From NCBI GenBank assembly GCA_018401355.1, contig JAGYLD010000006.1, positions 1-62,826 of the forward strand: a stretch of DNA of 62,826 bases, given 5' to 3'. Made by a program: the position numbers and the translations under genes. The notes beneath the pieces were generated by a model. It was not told where the DNA came from and ran no database searches. It saw nothing but the letters and a program-made list of their open reading frames with translations. Shown here piece after piece: positions 17,752 to 27,191 of the stretch. The stretch's first letter is position 1. Each line of letters starts with the position of its first letter. Source of the stretch: Bacteroidales bacterium (lineage in GTDB: Bacteria > Bacteroidota > Bacteroidia > Bacteroidales > B18-G4).

Positions 17752-18945
17752 ATGAAAACACTAGGATGCTTTTTAATATGTCTGATGCTTTTTACAATAC
17801 CGGCAATAGCTGGTAATGGTAAAGACAGAAAATATTCTATAAATGGACATATCCAGGACCTGCAGATGGAGTGGATTCAGGATTACAAAGGTAGCTGGCA
17901 GAGTATGAACACCATCAGCAACCGGTTGGATCTCAGGTGGTATCCGAAAAGCTGGTTCAGGGCTCATGCCGGAATGCGAAACATTATGAACTATGGTGGC
18001 CTGGTGGAATATTCCAACATACTTTCAAAAAACCCTTTATTTAATACCCCCAGCTTCCATGATATAATGGTACAGGATGAAGGTTATTTCGACCTGACAT
18101 TTAGCATTGCTGATGAAAGGTCCTTTTTTGTATACTCTACCTTCGACAGGGCCAATGTGCAATTTACAAGAAAAAACTTTGTTGTCACAATGGGCCGGCA
18201 AAGGATCAACTGGTCGGTAAACCTGGTTTGGACACCCAACGATATTTTTAACACTTTCAACTATTTTAACTTCGATTATGCAGAGCGTCCGGGATGTGAT
18301 GCAGTATTGCTCCAATATTATACAGGAGCTACCTCTTCATTGCAGCTTGCAGGCAAGATAGATCATAACGAAGAAATCACTGCTGCGGCATTATACAAAT
18401 TTCTGCTATGGAACTACGATTTTCAGTTTCTGGCAGGAACGATGACCGAAGATGCTGTTTTTGGCTTTGGCTGGTCAGGACAGATTAAAGGAGCTGGCTT
18501 TAATGGGGAAATGAGCTATTTCAGGGATATTAACAATTTCAGTGATACAACCGGGCAGTTGGTTGCTTCAGCCGGTATCAACTATACACTGAACAAATGG
18601 TATTTCCAGGTATCGGGCTTGTTAAATACATCAGGAACAAGCGGTCCTGCCAGTATGGGAAATTTTATTGAATTTAACAGCAATATAACAGCCAGGAATT
18701 TTACACTTGCCAGGTATTCTGCATTCGGACAGGTTTCATATCAGGTAACCCCTTTGATAAAAGCAGACCTCTCAGCCATATATAATCCAGACGATAAGTC
18801 GGTCTTTGTCGGACCTTCCATTGATTTTTCCCTGACAAACAACATTGGATTTCTTGCAACAAGTCAGATATTTATGGGTAACGATGGCACAGAATTCGGG
18901 GATTACGGCTCCATCTATTACTTACGCCTCAAATATTCCTTTTAA
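17752..18945 (+). CDS. Outer-membrane beta-barrel protein, unknown family, in the exporter operon
   Basis: The 397-residue product has a signal peptide (MKTLGCFLICLMLFTIPAIAG) and then continuous alternating amphipathic strands ending in IYYLRLKYSF, with a terminal Phe as in outer-membrane barrels. Features such as MGRQRINWSVNLVWTPND resemble the DUF1302/porin-like barrels found beside LolA-like and lipid-pump genes, but I cannot assign a family firmly. The ATG at 17752, eight bases after the ATPase stop, is chosen over an overlapping TTG. As the last gene of the TetR operon it would be the outer-membrane endpoint of the route. Confidence 0.82.
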   Translation: MKTLGCFLICLMLFTIPAIAGNGKDRKYSINGHIQDLQMEWIQDYKGSWQSMNTISNRLDLRWYPKSWFRAHAGMRNIMNYGGLVEYSNILSKNPLFNTPSFHDIMVQDEGYFDLTFSIADERSFFVYSTFDRANVQFTRKNFVVTMGRQRINWSVNLVWTPNDIFNTFNYFNFDYAERPGCDAVLLQYYTGATSSLQLAGKIDHNEEITAAALYKFLLWNYDFQFLAGTMTEDAVFGFGWSGQIKGAGFNGEMSYFRDINNFSDTTGQLVASAGINYTLNKWYFQVSGLLNTSGTSGPASMGNFIEFNSNITARNFTLARYSAFGQVSYQVTPLIKADLSAIYNPDDKSVFVGPSIDFSLTNNIGFLATSQIFMGNDGTEFGDYGSIYYLRLKYSF

Positions 18946-18965
18946 TTTTTTTTAAAAATAATTGA

Positions 18966-18996
18966 TTGGTTATATAAAAAAGAATTATTACTTTTG
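18966..18996 (+). promoter_or_regulatory. rpsO promoter (-33 TTG / -7 TACTTTTG)
   Basis: TTG at 18966-18968 and TACTTTTG at 18989-18996 are separated by 20 bp, an exact fit to the Bacteroidota vegetative promoter, 36 bp before the rpsO start. Confidence 0.75.
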
Positions 18997-19032
18997 CAGG
19001 CCAATTTCATCTATAGATAGACCGTTGAGCAT

Positions 19033-19302
19033 ATGTATTTAAAGACAGAAACAAAGAAGGAGTTCTTCAAGAAATTCGGAAAATCCGAATTCGATACTGG
19101 ATCAGCAGAGGCCCAGATAGCATTGTTTACTTTTAGGATCAAGCACTTAACAGAGCATTTAAAGAAGAACAAAAAAGACATAAGTACAAAACGTTCGCTT
19201 GTACTTATGGTTGGAAAAAGAAGAAGGCTCCTGGATTATCTTAAACACAAGGACATTGAAAGATATCGTGCCATCATTAAAGAGTTGGGCATAAGAAAAT
19301 AA
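19033..19302 (+). CDS. rpsO: 30S ribosomal protein S15
   Basis: S15 is a primary 16S rRNA-binding protein needed for assembly of the 30S platform and bridge B4. The 89-residue sequence is full length and shows the conserved helices and motifs FDTGSAEAQIALFTFRI, LTEHLKKNKKD, KRSLVLMVGKRRRLLDYLK and YRAIIKELGIRK. It is followed by pnp, the classic rpsO-pnp order of many bacteria, with a terminator hairpin between them. Confidence 0.98.
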   Translation: MYLKTETKKEFFKKFGKSEFDTGSAEAQIALFTFRIKHLTEHLKKNKKDISTKRSLVLMVGKRRRLLDYLKHKDIERYRAIIKELGIRK

Positions 19303-19324
19303 GATATTTTTATCGTCACTTTGA

Positions 19325-19352
19325 AAAGGCAATGCAATTATTGCCTTTTTTT
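19325..19352 (+). terminator. rpsO-pnp intergenic terminator/attenuator hairpin
   Basis: AAAGGCAAT (19325-19333) pairs perfectly with ATTGCCTTT (19340-19348) across a 6-nt loop and is followed by a T run. It would end or attenuate rpsO transcripts before pnp. Confidence 0.8.
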
Positions 19353-19386
19353 GTATTTTCTAAAACGCGATCACAATTTTTATCAA

Positions 19387-21528
19387 ATGACATTAAAAGA
19401 TACCACGAAATCGTTCGACCTGGGAGGAAAAACGATTTCAATTGAAACTGGCAGGCTTGCCAAACAAGCTGATGGCTCTGCCGTTGTTAAGATGGGAAAC
19501 ACCATGTTATTAGCAACCGTTGTAGCCAGCAAAGAACCTATGGAAGGTGTTGATTTTCTTCCACTGACTGTAGAATACAAAGAAAAATATGCTGCTACAG
19601 GAAAATTCCCGGGCGGATTCTTTAAGCGAGAGGCCCGTCCTTCAGAATACGAGATATTAATAGCACGCTTGGTAGACAGGGCTTTGCGTCCGTTGTTTCC
19701 CGACAATTATCATTATAACACACAGGTTATCATCACCTTAATATCGGGTGATAAAGATGTAGCTCCTGATGCACTTGCGGCACTTGCAGCATCTTCAGCC
19801 ATCACTGCTTCAAATATTCCTTTCAACGGACCCATTTCAGAAGTTCGTGTTGCAAAGATCAATGGGGATTACATGGTTAACCCCGACATCCCTGAACTGG
19901 AAAATGCCACACTTGACCTTATGGTGGCTGCCACACTTGACAACATCGTCATGGTTGAAGGGGAAATGAAAGAAGTTCAGGAAGAAGAAATGGTTGAGGC
20001 CATAAATATAGCCCACGAAGCCATCAAAATCCAATGTCAGGTACAACTCGACCTTGCATCTGAGGTTGAAAAAGCACAGGTTAAAAGAGCAATAGAACCT
20101 GAAGCAGAAGATGAAGAACTTAAAGAAAAAATAACCCAGGCACTTGGAGACAAGATCTATGATATTGCCAAGTCATTCATCAACGACAAGAAGCAAAGAA
20201 ATGAAAAGTTTGATGAACTAAAGAATGGCTTCCTGGAAACCATCCCTGAAGAAGAACTAGAAGAGAAAGAACCACTTATTGGGAAATATTTTCATGACCT
20301 GATGAAAGACATTATCCGCAAAATGGTTCTATATGAAAAAGTACGTCTTGACGGGCGTAAACTCGACGAGATCCGCGACATTTGGTGTGAAGTTGATTAT
20401 TTACCTGCCGCTCATGGCTCAGCCATTTTTACCCGTGGAGAAACCCAGTCGCTTGTAACCACTACCCTGGGAACAAAGCTGGATGAGCAGGTCATCGACG
20501 GTGCGGTCATTGAAGGTACCAGCAATTTTATCCTTCATTATAATTTCCCGGGATTCTCAACCGGTGAAGCAAAACCAATTCGAGGAACATCCAGACGTGA
20601 GATTGGGCATGGCAATCTGGCCATGCGTGCACTGAAGCAGGTAATTCCGAACGGAGATGAAAACCCATATACCATCCGTGTAGTATCTGACATACTTGAA
20701 TCGAACGGCTCGTCATCAATGGCCACAGTATGCGGGGGAACCCTTGCTCTTATGGATGCAGGGATTAAGATCAAAAGCCCGGTTTCAGGTATCGCCATGG
20801 GTATGATCAGTGATGCTGAAACCGGAAAATACGCCATCTTATCCGATATTCTTGGGGATGAAGACCACCTTGGTGATATGGACTTTAAAGTTACCGGAAC
20901 AAGTAAAGGGATCACAGCTTGTCAGATGGACATCAAAGTGGAAGGCCTCTCTTTCGATGTCCTGAAAGAAGCATTGGAACAAGCAAAGAAAGGAAGACTG
21001 CACATCCTGGAAAAAATGAAAGAAACCATTGCCGAACCCAGGATGGACTTCAAAGACCATGTTCCACGCATCGAAAAAATGCTGGTAAACAGGGAATTTA
21101 TCGGTGCCATTATTGGACCATCCGGAAAGGTGATCCAGGAAATACAACGCGAAACCAATACAACCGTTGTAATTCAAGAAGAAGGTGAGTATGGTATTGT
21201 AGATATCGTATCAAGTGATAAACAATCCATTGATAAAGCCAAAGAAAGGATCAAAAAGATCATTGCCATTCCTGAAGTCGGTGAGATTTATAATGGAACA
21301 GTTAAAAACATCACCTCCTTTGGTGCTTTCGTGGAGATACTTCCAGGAAAAGAAGGATTACTCCATATTTCTGAAATTGAATGGAGAAGGTTAAAAGATG
21401 TGGAAAGTGTTCTGAAGGTCGGTGATGAAATTGAAGTCAAGCTTATAGGTGTCGACAATAAAACCGGCAAACTTAAGCTATCCAGAAAAGTATTGCTAAA
21501 AAGGCCTGATAAAGGTGACAATGGTTGA
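19387..21528 (+). CDS. pnp: Polyribonucleotide nucleotidyltransferase (PNPase)
   Basis: PNPase degrades RNA 3' to 5' by phosphorolysis and is a core part of mRNA turnover. The 713-residue protein has two RNase PH domains (the first around [21 protein letters not shown], seen as [19 protein letters not shown]; the second around [14 protein letters not shown] and [19 protein letters not shown]), a KH domain ([15 protein letters not shown]) and a C-terminal S1 domain ([24 protein letters not shown]). The ATG at 19387 ([10 protein letters not shown]) is family-typical; the upstream open frame runs through the terminator hairpin. Confidence 0.98.
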   Translation: MTLKDTTKSFDLGGKTISIETGRLAKQADGSAVVKMGNTMLLATVVASKEPMEGVDFLPLTVEYKEKYAATGKFPGGFFKREARPSEYEILIARLVDRALRPLFPDNYHYNTQVIITLISGDKDVAPDALAALAASSAITASNIPFNGPISEVRVAKINGDYMVNPDIPELENATLDLMVAATLDNIVMVEGEMKEVQEEEMVEAINIAHEAIKIQCQVQLDLASEVEKAQVKRAIEPEAEDEELKEKITQALGDKIYDIAKSFINDKKQRNEKFDELKNGFLETIPEEELEEKEPLIGKYFHDLMKDIIRKMVLYEKVRLDGRKLDEIRDIWCEVDYLPAAHGSAIFTRGETQSLVTTTLGTKLDEQVIDGAVIEGTSNFILHYNFPGFSTGEAKPIRGTSRREIGHGNLAMRALKQVIPNGDENPYTIRVVSDILESNGSSSMATVCGGTLALMDAGIKIKSPVSGIAMGMISDAETGKYAILSDILGDEDHLGDMDFKVTGTSKGITACQMDIKVEGLSFDVLKEALEQAKKGRLHILEKMKETIAEPRMDFKDHVPRIEKMLVNREFIGAIIGPSGKVIQEIQRETNTTVVIQEEGEYGIVDIVSSDKQSIDKAKERIKKIIAIPEVGEIYNGTVKNITSFGAFVEILPGKEGLLHISEIEWRRLKDVESVLKVGDEIEVKLIGVDNKTGKLKLSRKVLLKRPDKGDNG

Positions 21529-21572
21529 AACAAAAATTAGCATAAATTCGTAGAATTACAGCTAAAGCGTTG

Positions 21573-21580
21573 TAAATTTG
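21573..21580 (+). promoter_or_regulatory. Candidate -7 box for rpoD (TAAATTTG)
   Basis: TAAATTTG matches TAnnTTTG exactly, 95 bp upstream of the rpoD start in a 146-bp gap after pnp. A clean -33 TTG at the right distance is not visible. Confidence 0.35.
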
Positions 21581-21674
21581 CACAATCAAATCAGATTATT
21601 ATCTGACCAATTAAAATTGAGCCAGATATTTCACAAGGTTTTTTAAGACAAAACACCACAACTAAACTTTGTCT

Positions 21675-22538
21675 ATGAGGCAACTAAAAATTACCAAACA
21701 AGTAACCAATCGTGAAACCGCTTCTCTTGATAAGTATCTGCAGGAGATCGGCAAGGTTGAGTTGCTGACGGCGGAGGAAGAAGTTGCACTTGCCCAGAGA
21801 ATCAAGCAAGGTGACAGGCTGGCTCTTGAAAAACTCACCAAAGCCAATCTTCGATTTGTTGTCTCGGTATCCAAGCAGTATCAAAATCAAGGACTTAGCC
21901 TTCCCGACCTGATCAATGAAGGAAACCTTGGACTGATCAAAGCAGCCCAGAGGTTTGATGAAACCAGGGGATTTAAGTTCATTTCCTATGCCGTATGGTG
22001 GATCCGGCAGTCCATCCTGCAAGCATTGGCGGAACAGTCAAGGATCGTAAGATTGCCGTTAAACAAGATCGGTTCAATCAATAAGATCAACAAAGCTTAT
22101 GCAAAGCTGGAACAGGATTCAGAAAGAGAACCCAAGGCTGAGGAAATTGCTGATATGCTTGAGATCCCGGAAACAGAAGTGAAGGAGTCCATGAGGAACT
22201 CCGGAAGGCATGTCTCTATGGATGCACCCTTAGTGCAGGACGAAGAAAACAACATGTATGATGTCCTGAAATCAGACGACAGCCCTACACCGGAAACCGA
22301 ATTAATTTACGAATCACTTCGCAAAGAAATTGACAGGGCCATATCAACCCTGACGCCAAGGGAAGCAGATGTGATCCGCCTTTACTTTGGACTGAACAGC
22401 AAGCATCCTATGACCCTTGAAGAAATCGGTGAGAAATTTGACCTGACCCGTGAACGGGTAAGGCAAATTAAAGAGAAAGCCATTCGCCGGCTAAAGCACA
22501 CCTCCAGAAGTAAAATACTAAAAACATATCTGGGTTAG
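21675..22538 (+). CDS. rpoD: RNA polymerase primary sigma factor, Bacteroidota type
   Basis: This 287-residue housekeeping sigma factor is much shorter than proteobacterial RpoD because it lacks region 1.1 and the non-conserved domain, as is normal in Bacteroidota. It begins [20 protein letters not shown], the phylum-typical N terminus (hence the ATG at 21675). Region 1.2 is at about 15-45, region 2 at 58-128 ([28 protein letters not shown]), region 3 follows, and region 4 with its HTH is near the end ([20 protein letters not shown]). It reads the -33/-7 promoters reported here. Confidence 0.98.
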   Translation: MRQLKITKQVTNRETASLDKYLQEIGKVELLTAEEEVALAQRIKQGDRLALEKLTKANLRFVVSVSKQYQNQGLSLPDLINEGNLGLIKAAQRFDETRGFKFISYAVWWIRQSILQALAEQSRIVRLPLNKIGSINKINKAYAKLEQDSEREPKAEEIADMLEIPETEVKESMRNSGRHVSMDAPLVQDEENNMYDVLKSDDSPTPETELIYESLRKEIDRAISTLTPREADVIRLYFGLNSKHPMTLEEIGEKFDLTRERVRQIKEKAIRRLKHTSRSKILKTYLG

Positions 22539-22565
22539 AAAGCGGACAATGTCCGCTTTTTTTTT
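22539..22565 (+). terminator. rpoD terminator
   Basis: AAAGCGGAC pairs perfectly with GTCCGCTTT around the loop AAT and is followed by more than six T residues. The T run passes into TACTTTTG (22565-22572), a candidate -7 box for rpe. Confidence 0.9.
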
Positions 22566-22589
22566 ACTTTTGAGCGAAAAGTTTTCATC

Positions 22590-23240
22590 ATGAAACATTT
22601 GATTGCACCCTCCCTCCTTTCGGCAGATTTTAGTGAGTTGAAAAAAGAAATAGAAATGGTTAACCACAGCCAGGCTGATTGGTTTCATATAGATGTCATG
22701 GATGGTGTTTTTGTTCCCAACATTTCTTTTGGTTTTCCTGTATTAAAATACATACATAAATATGCAGAGAAACCACTGGATGTGCACCTCATGATCATCG
22801 AACCCGACAGGTATTTACAAAGGTTCAAAGAAACAGGGGCACATGTGATTACCGTTCATTATGAAGCATGCACGCACCTGCACCGAACACTCCAGGTTAT
22901 AAAAAATCTTGGATGTAAAGCCGGTGTCTCCCTAAACCCTCATACACCAATCTCTGTGCTGGAAGATATTATTGCAGAAATTGATGTCGTACTGATTATG
23001 GCTGTCAACCCCGGATATGGAGGCCAGAAATTCATTCAAAGATCTTATGAAAAAATCAAGACATTAAATAAGCTGATAAAGAATCGTAACAGCGATGCCA
23101 TCATTGAAGTTGATGGTGGCGTTACCCTGGACAATGCGCGTCCTTTGATCGATGCCGGAGTGGATGTGCTGGTGGCTGGAAACACGGTATTTGGGTCAGA
23201 AAACCCTGAAGATACAATCAGGAAATTAAAAGAAGTTTGA
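22590..23240 (+). CDS. rpe: Ribulose-phosphate 3-epimerase
   Basis: Rpe interconverts ribulose-5-phosphate and xylulose-5-phosphate in the pentose phosphate pathway. The 216-residue TIM barrel shows APSLLSADF, HIDVMDGVFVPNISFG with the metal-binding His/Asp, HLMIIEPDRYL, VNPGYGGQKFI, IEVDGGV with the second catalytic Asp, and AGNTVFG for phosphate binding. All expected active-site residues are present. It has its own candidate -7 box (TACTTTTG) just after the rpoD terminator. Confidence 0.97.
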   Translation: MKHLIAPSLLSADFSELKKEIEMVNHSQADWFHIDVMDGVFVPNISFGFPVLKYIHKYAEKPLDVHLMIIEPDRYLQRFKETGAHVITVHYEACTHLHRTLQVIKNLGCKAGVSLNPHTPISVLEDIIAEIDVVLIMAVNPGYGGQKFIQRSYEKIKTLNKLIKNRNSDAIIEVDGGVTLDNARPLIDAGVDVLVAGNTVFGSENPEDTIRKLKEV

Positions 23241-23310
23241 TCGCGGCTTCCGGATACAGGAATTCGAAAGCAGTATACTGGATGCCTGATACCCAAACCA
23301 TCAACCACAC

Positions 23311-23446
23311 AACCATATAACAATATAGCCATATAACAATATAGCCATATAACAATATAGCAATATAACAATATAACAATATAACAATATAACAATATAA
23401 CCATATAACAATATAACAATATAACAATATAACAATATAACAATAT
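23311..23446 (+). repeat. Tandem repeat: 17 units of an 8-bp motif (AACAATAT)
   Basis: Seventeen uninterrupted 8-bp units run from AACCATAT at 23311 to AACAATAT at 23446. Most are AACAATAT; variants AACCATAT (first and twelfth), AGCCATAT (third and fifth) and AGCAATAT (seventh) cluster in the 5' half, while the 3' half is almost uniform. It ends 14 bp before the pepD start, so it lies in the promoter or leader of pepD. An 8-bp unit can slip without regard to coding frame, and copy number would change leader length and spacing. Confidence 0.95.
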
Positions 23447-23459
23447 AAAAAAACAAAAA

Positions 23460-24923
23460 ATGAACGAAGAAATTTACAAGCTCAAACCCGAAAGAGTCTG
23501 GTATTATTTCGGAGAGATCCTGAAGATCCCCAGGCCATCAAAAAAAGAAGAAAAGATTGCAGCTTACATTGTAGAATTTGGAAAAAAACAGAAACTGGAA
23601 ACATTGAGGGATGAGATAGGAAATGTCCTTATCAGAAAAGAAGCAACACCAGGAAATGAGAAAATGGTACCGGTAATATTGCAAAGCCACATCGATATGG
23701 TCTGCGAAAAAAATGAAGATACTGTCCATGATTTCGATAAAGATCCAATCCGGGCCTATGTTGAAGATGGTTGGGTTACCGCCAAAGGCACTACATTGGG
23801 AGCGGATGACGGAATAGGTGTAGCCACCCAGCTTGCCATCCTGGAATCCAATGATATAGAACACGGACCAATAGAATGTCTCTTTACCGTTGATGAAGAA
23901 ACAGGATTGACAGGTGCATTTGGATTGCAACCCGGTTTTCTGAAAGGGAAGATCCTCTTAAACCTCGATTCGGAAGATGAAGGTGAGCTTTTTATCGGAT
24001 GCGCAGGAGGAAAGGATACCCTGGCTGAAATACCAGTTAACTGGATTGATGCACCACAAAACCATAAGGCTTATAAAATTAAAATATCCGGGCTAAAGGG
24101 AGGTCACAGTGGAGATGACATCAACAAGGAGAGAGGCAACGCCAACAAACTCCTGAACAGGATCCTCTGGGATGCCAACAATGACCTCTTTATTAACATT
24201 GCTCACTTTGACGGTGGCAACCTCAGAAATGCCATTGCCAGGGAAGCATCAGCCATTATAATGGTTCCGGAGCACAACAAAGAAAAGATTAAGAAACTGG
24301 TTTCTGAGTATAACCAGCATTTCAAAACGGAGTTTAACGTATCTGATCCTGGCGTAGAAGCAAGTATTGAAGATGCAAACCATCCGGAAAAGGTAATGGA
24401 CATAATTACTCAAAATGCTTTGATCAATAGTATTTATGCATGTCCGCACGGTGTAATTGCAATGTCACAGGATATCAAAGATTTCGTTGAAACATCCACC
24501 AACCTTGCTTCCGTAAAAACCCAGGAAAACAGCATTCTGATCACCACAAGTCAGAGAAGTTCTGTGAACTCATCAAAAGAAAATATTTGCAACATGGTGG
24601 CAAGTGTTTTTCACCTTGCCAATGCATCTGTTAAACATACGGATGGATATCCCGGATGGAACCCAAACCCTCATTCAAAAATTGTTGAGATCACTGCACA
24701 AGCTTATAAAGACCTTTTCAAAACTAAGCCAAAGGTTCTGGCCATTCATGCAGGATTGGAATGTGGCCTCATTGGTGACAAATATCCCGAAATGGATATG
24801 ATCTCCTATGGCCCCACACTCAGAGGCGTGCATTCACCAGACGAAAAAATTGATATAGAAACAGTCCGTAAATTCTGGATACTTACCCTGGAAGTCCTGA
24901 AAAGGATCCCACAGGAAGTTTGA
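23460..24923 (+). CDS. pepD: Aminoacyl-histidine dipeptidase (M20 family, PepD)
   Basis: PepD is a cytosolic metallopeptidase cleaving dipeptides such as carnosine-type Xaa-His and others. The 487-residue protein has the M20 zinc site: HIDMVCEKN, GADDGIGVATQLA (bridging Asp), and DEETGLTGAFG (catalytic Glu-Glu). The PepD-specific blocks LNLDSEDEGELFIGCAGG and LKGGHSGDDINKERGNA surround the lid domain. Its start codon is just 14 bp after a 17-unit repeat, so expression could vary with repeat number. It abuts the convergent barrel gene with no gap. Confidence 0.96.
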   Translation: MNEEIYKLKPERVWYYFGEILKIPRPSKKEEKIAAYIVEFGKKQKLETLRDEIGNVLIRKEATPGNEKMVPVILQSHIDMVCEKNEDTVHDFDKDPIRAYVEDGWVTAKGTTLGADDGIGVATQLAILESNDIEHGPIECLFTVDEETGLTGAFGLQPGFLKGKILLNLDSEDEGELFIGCAGGKDTLAEIPVNWIDAPQNHKAYKIKISGLKGGHSGDDINKERGNANKLLNRILWDANNDLFINIAHFDGGNLRNAIAREASAIIMVPEHNKEKIKKLVSEYNQHFKTEFNVSDPGVEASIEDANHPEKVMDIITQNALINSIYACPHGVIAMSQDIKDFVETSTNLASVKTQENSILITTSQRSSVNSSKENICNMVASVFHLANASVKHTDGYPGWNPNPHSKIVEITAQAYKDLFKTKPKVLAIHAGLECGLIGDKYPEMDMISYGPTLRGVHSPDEKIDIETVRKFWILTLEVLKRIPQEV

Positions 24924-25514
24924 TTATAAACCAACACCAAATCCTATCCTGATTATGGGATTATTGGGTGCATATTTGGTTTCATTCAGGTTAAACAAGA
25001 CTAGAATACTTACAAAGGCATTTTGGGATATCCATTGACGGTATCCCCCACCAACATAAATATTATGTAAGGGTATTCGATCCATGTCATACTCCCACTC
25101 GTTTCTGGGTGATGGATAATAAATAAGGTTGGTTGGCTCTTCATGGCTTAAAAATTCATACTCAGCATGAATGAACAGATCATTAAAGAAAAACAGGTAA
25201 TAACGACCGAAAAGGCCTGCTCCATAGTCATGTTCATCAAATTTCAAACCATTATAATTATACCAGTAGTATGAATAGATGATGCGCATTCCAACATCAA
25301 AGCTTGGACTAAGATGATAACCAAGCAAAGGACTCACATAAACATATCCCTCCTTTGGCCAAATCCAGAATCCTATTCCACCGCCCAGGAACATCTTTTT
25401 CTGAAACTGCGCTTTTTGCTCTTCCTGAAAGTCTTTTCCAAATTGAGCATTAACCTCTGTGGTAAAAATGAAAACAAATGTTAACACCAACAATATCAAG
25501 ATCCTGCTTTTCAT
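24924..25514 (-). CDS. Predicted outer-membrane beta-barrel protein, unknown
   Basis: The 196-residue product has a signal peptide (MKSRILILLVLTFVFIFTTEVNAQ). The mature part alternates aromatic and polar residues (YVYVSPLLGYHLSPSFDVGMRI, seen as SPLLGYHLSPSF; RYYLFFFNDLFIHAEYEF) and ends FGVGL, like small 8-stranded barrels. No enzymatic motif is seen. The ATG at 25514 is chosen because it starts the signal peptide directly; a longer frame adds nine residues. The gene is convergent with pepD, with the two stops adjacent at 24923/24924. Confidence 0.8.
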   Translation of the reverse strand: MKSRILILLVLTFVFIFTTEVNAQFGKDFQEEQKAQFQKKMFLGGGIGFWIWPKEGYVYVSPLLGYHLSPSFDVGMRIIYSYYWYNYNGLKFDEHDYGAGLFGRYYLFFFNDLFIHAEYEFLSHEEPTNLIYYPSPRNEWEYDMDRIPLHNIYVGGGYRQWISQNAFVSILVLFNLNETKYAPNNPIIRIGFGVGL

Positions 25515-25703
25515 ATAAGTAATTTTAAAGATTTGAAACAATTAACATCAGGTCCAAGAGGTCCAAAAAACATGCATTAGCATTCAACACCCATTATCAC
25601 AAATATAGTCATAATTGCATTGTTCCTATTTGTAAAAGACAATATTTCTTTTCTTTCCACGTAAGATATCAGTATTGAGTATCTTTGGATCAATTTAACA
25701 GAT

Positions 25704-27188
25704 ATGACATTTCTTTCCCCACGAAAAAGCATTAAGCCATTCATTATTTTTATCGCCATTCTGCTTATATATGCATCTTGCAGAAAAGAAAACAGTGCTG
25801 ATGATGATCCATCCATAAAACTGTCATTTTCAACAGATTCCATTGTATTTGACACCATCTTCACAACGGTAGGGTCCGTGACAAAATACCTGAAGGTTTA
25901 CAATAGACATGATAAAAGAATTAACATCTCTTCCATCCGTCTCGGCAATGGATCTTCTTCATTGTACAGGATTAATGTGGACGGACAAGCCTCTTCCCAG
26001 GTAAATAATGTAGAAATTGCTGCTGATGACAGTATTTTCGTTTTTGTAAGAGTGACGATCGATCCCAATAGCACACTCACACCTTTCGTTGTTTCAGATC
26101 AGATCTTTTTCGAGACAAACACCAATATTCAGGATATTGACCTGGTATCCTGGGGACAAAATGCATATTACCATATTGCTGATACCAAAGTCCCCGGACT
26201 TCCTGAATACAAAATTGTGGTTCCAACAGGCAGCAGCACCACCTGGAAGAACGACAAACCCCATCTGGTTTATGGATATGCAGTTGTCGACTCTCTTGGC
26301 TCACTTACCATAGAAGAAGGTACTTCCGTTCACTTCCACAATGGATCGGGACTGTGGATATACCGTTTCGGAAATATAAAAGTGATGGGAACCAGGGATA
26401 ATCCTGTAACATTCCAGGGCGACAGGCTTGAAAATTCCTTTAAAGATATCCCCGGACAATGGGACCGCATATGGATCAATGAAGGCAGCACCGAAAATGA
26501 AATTAATCACGCCATCATAAGAAATGGTTTTATTGGTTTGCAAACTGAGACATTTAATTTGCAGAACCCGGTTGAGGGACATGTACTTCTTACAAATACC
26601 ATCATTGAGAACATGACAGGTGTGGGAATACTTTCACGTTTTTACGCTATCACAGGAATCAACAATCTTGTTGATAACTGCGGACAATATGGAGTTGCAC
26701 TTACCTGGGGCGGGCAATATGATTTCAGGCAGTGTACTTTTGCGAATTATTGGGATAAATCCATCAGGCAAACAGAAAACCTTGCCATGAATAATTATTA
26801 TGAAGACAATGAGGGCAACCTGATCGTATTCGAAATGAATGCCTTTTTTGGCAATTGCATCAACTATGGTCGTCTTGAAGAAGAAATGATATTCGATGAA
26901 GAAACATCTGCCCCCTTTGATTACAAATTCGAAAACTGTCTTCTTAAAACAACCCTGAACATTTCTGATGTTACGGTTTATCCAGGAAGCATAAAGAATC
27001 AAGAACCCAAATTCGCAGATGTATTAAAGTTTGACTATCACCTTGACACACTTTCCCCTGCCATTAGCACAGGAAGCCTCAATGTCATAAATTCTTCTGC
27101 CTATCCCGGCATCATTTCCACCGACCTTGATGGCAATTCAAGGACAGATCCTGACATTGGTGCATACCAGTATACCGGTGACAGATAA
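25704..27188 (+). CDS. Lipoprotein with predicted right-handed beta-helix
   Basis: The 494-residue product starts with a lipoprotein signal (IIFIAILLIYASC, lipidation at Cys26). The N-terminal domain (SIKLSFSTDSIVFDTIFTTV) looks immunoglobulin-like. The central part has the short repeated turns of a parallel beta-helix (GTSVHFHNGSGLWIYRFGN, HAIIRNGFIGLQTE, LLTNTIIENMTGVGIL). The end, DLDGNSRTDPDIGAYQY, is the common closing motif of such proteins. I see no catalytic set, so a binding, adhesion or surface polysaccharide role is as likely as lyase activity. A TATCTTTG box lies 17 bp upstream of the start codon. Confidence 0.85.
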   Translation: MTFLSPRKSIKPFIIFIAILLIYASCRKENSADDDPSIKLSFSTDSIVFDTIFTTVGSVTKYLKVYNRHDKRINISSIRLGNGSSSLYRINVDGQASSQVNNVEIAADDSIFVFVRVTIDPNSTLTPFVVSDQIFFETNTNIQDIDLVSWGQNAYYHIADTKVPGLPEYKIVVPTGSSTTWKNDKPHLVYGYAVVDSLGSLTIEEGTSVHFHNGSGLWIYRFGNIKVMGTRDNPVTFQGDRLENSFKDIPGQWDRIWINEGSTENEINHAIIRNGFIGLQTETFNLQNPVEGHVLLTNTIIENMTGVGILSRFYAITGINNLVDNCGQYGVALTWGGQYDFRQCTFANYWDKSIRQTENLAMNNYYEDNEGNLIVFEMNAFFGNCINYGRLEEEMIFDEETSAPFDYKFENCLLKTTLNISDVTVYPGSIKNQEPKFADVLKFDYHLDTLSPAISTGSLNVINSSAYPGIISTDLDGNSRTDPDIGAYQYTGDR

Positions 27189-27191
27189 TCC

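Noticed and set aside
19321-19386. N-terminal extension of PNPase from a TTG at 19321
   Set aside because: It would translate through the terminator hairpin, and the ATG at 19387 gives the standard PNPase N terminus.
23045-23443. 132-residue minus-strand ORF with a repeated LLYCYIVI-type pattern
   Set aside because: The pattern is the translation of the 8-bp DNA repeat (three units, 24 bp, eight residues); the rest lies antisense to rpe.
23311-23446. Possible CRISPR array
   Set aside because: Units are only 8 bp and directly adjacent with no spacers, and no cas genes are present.
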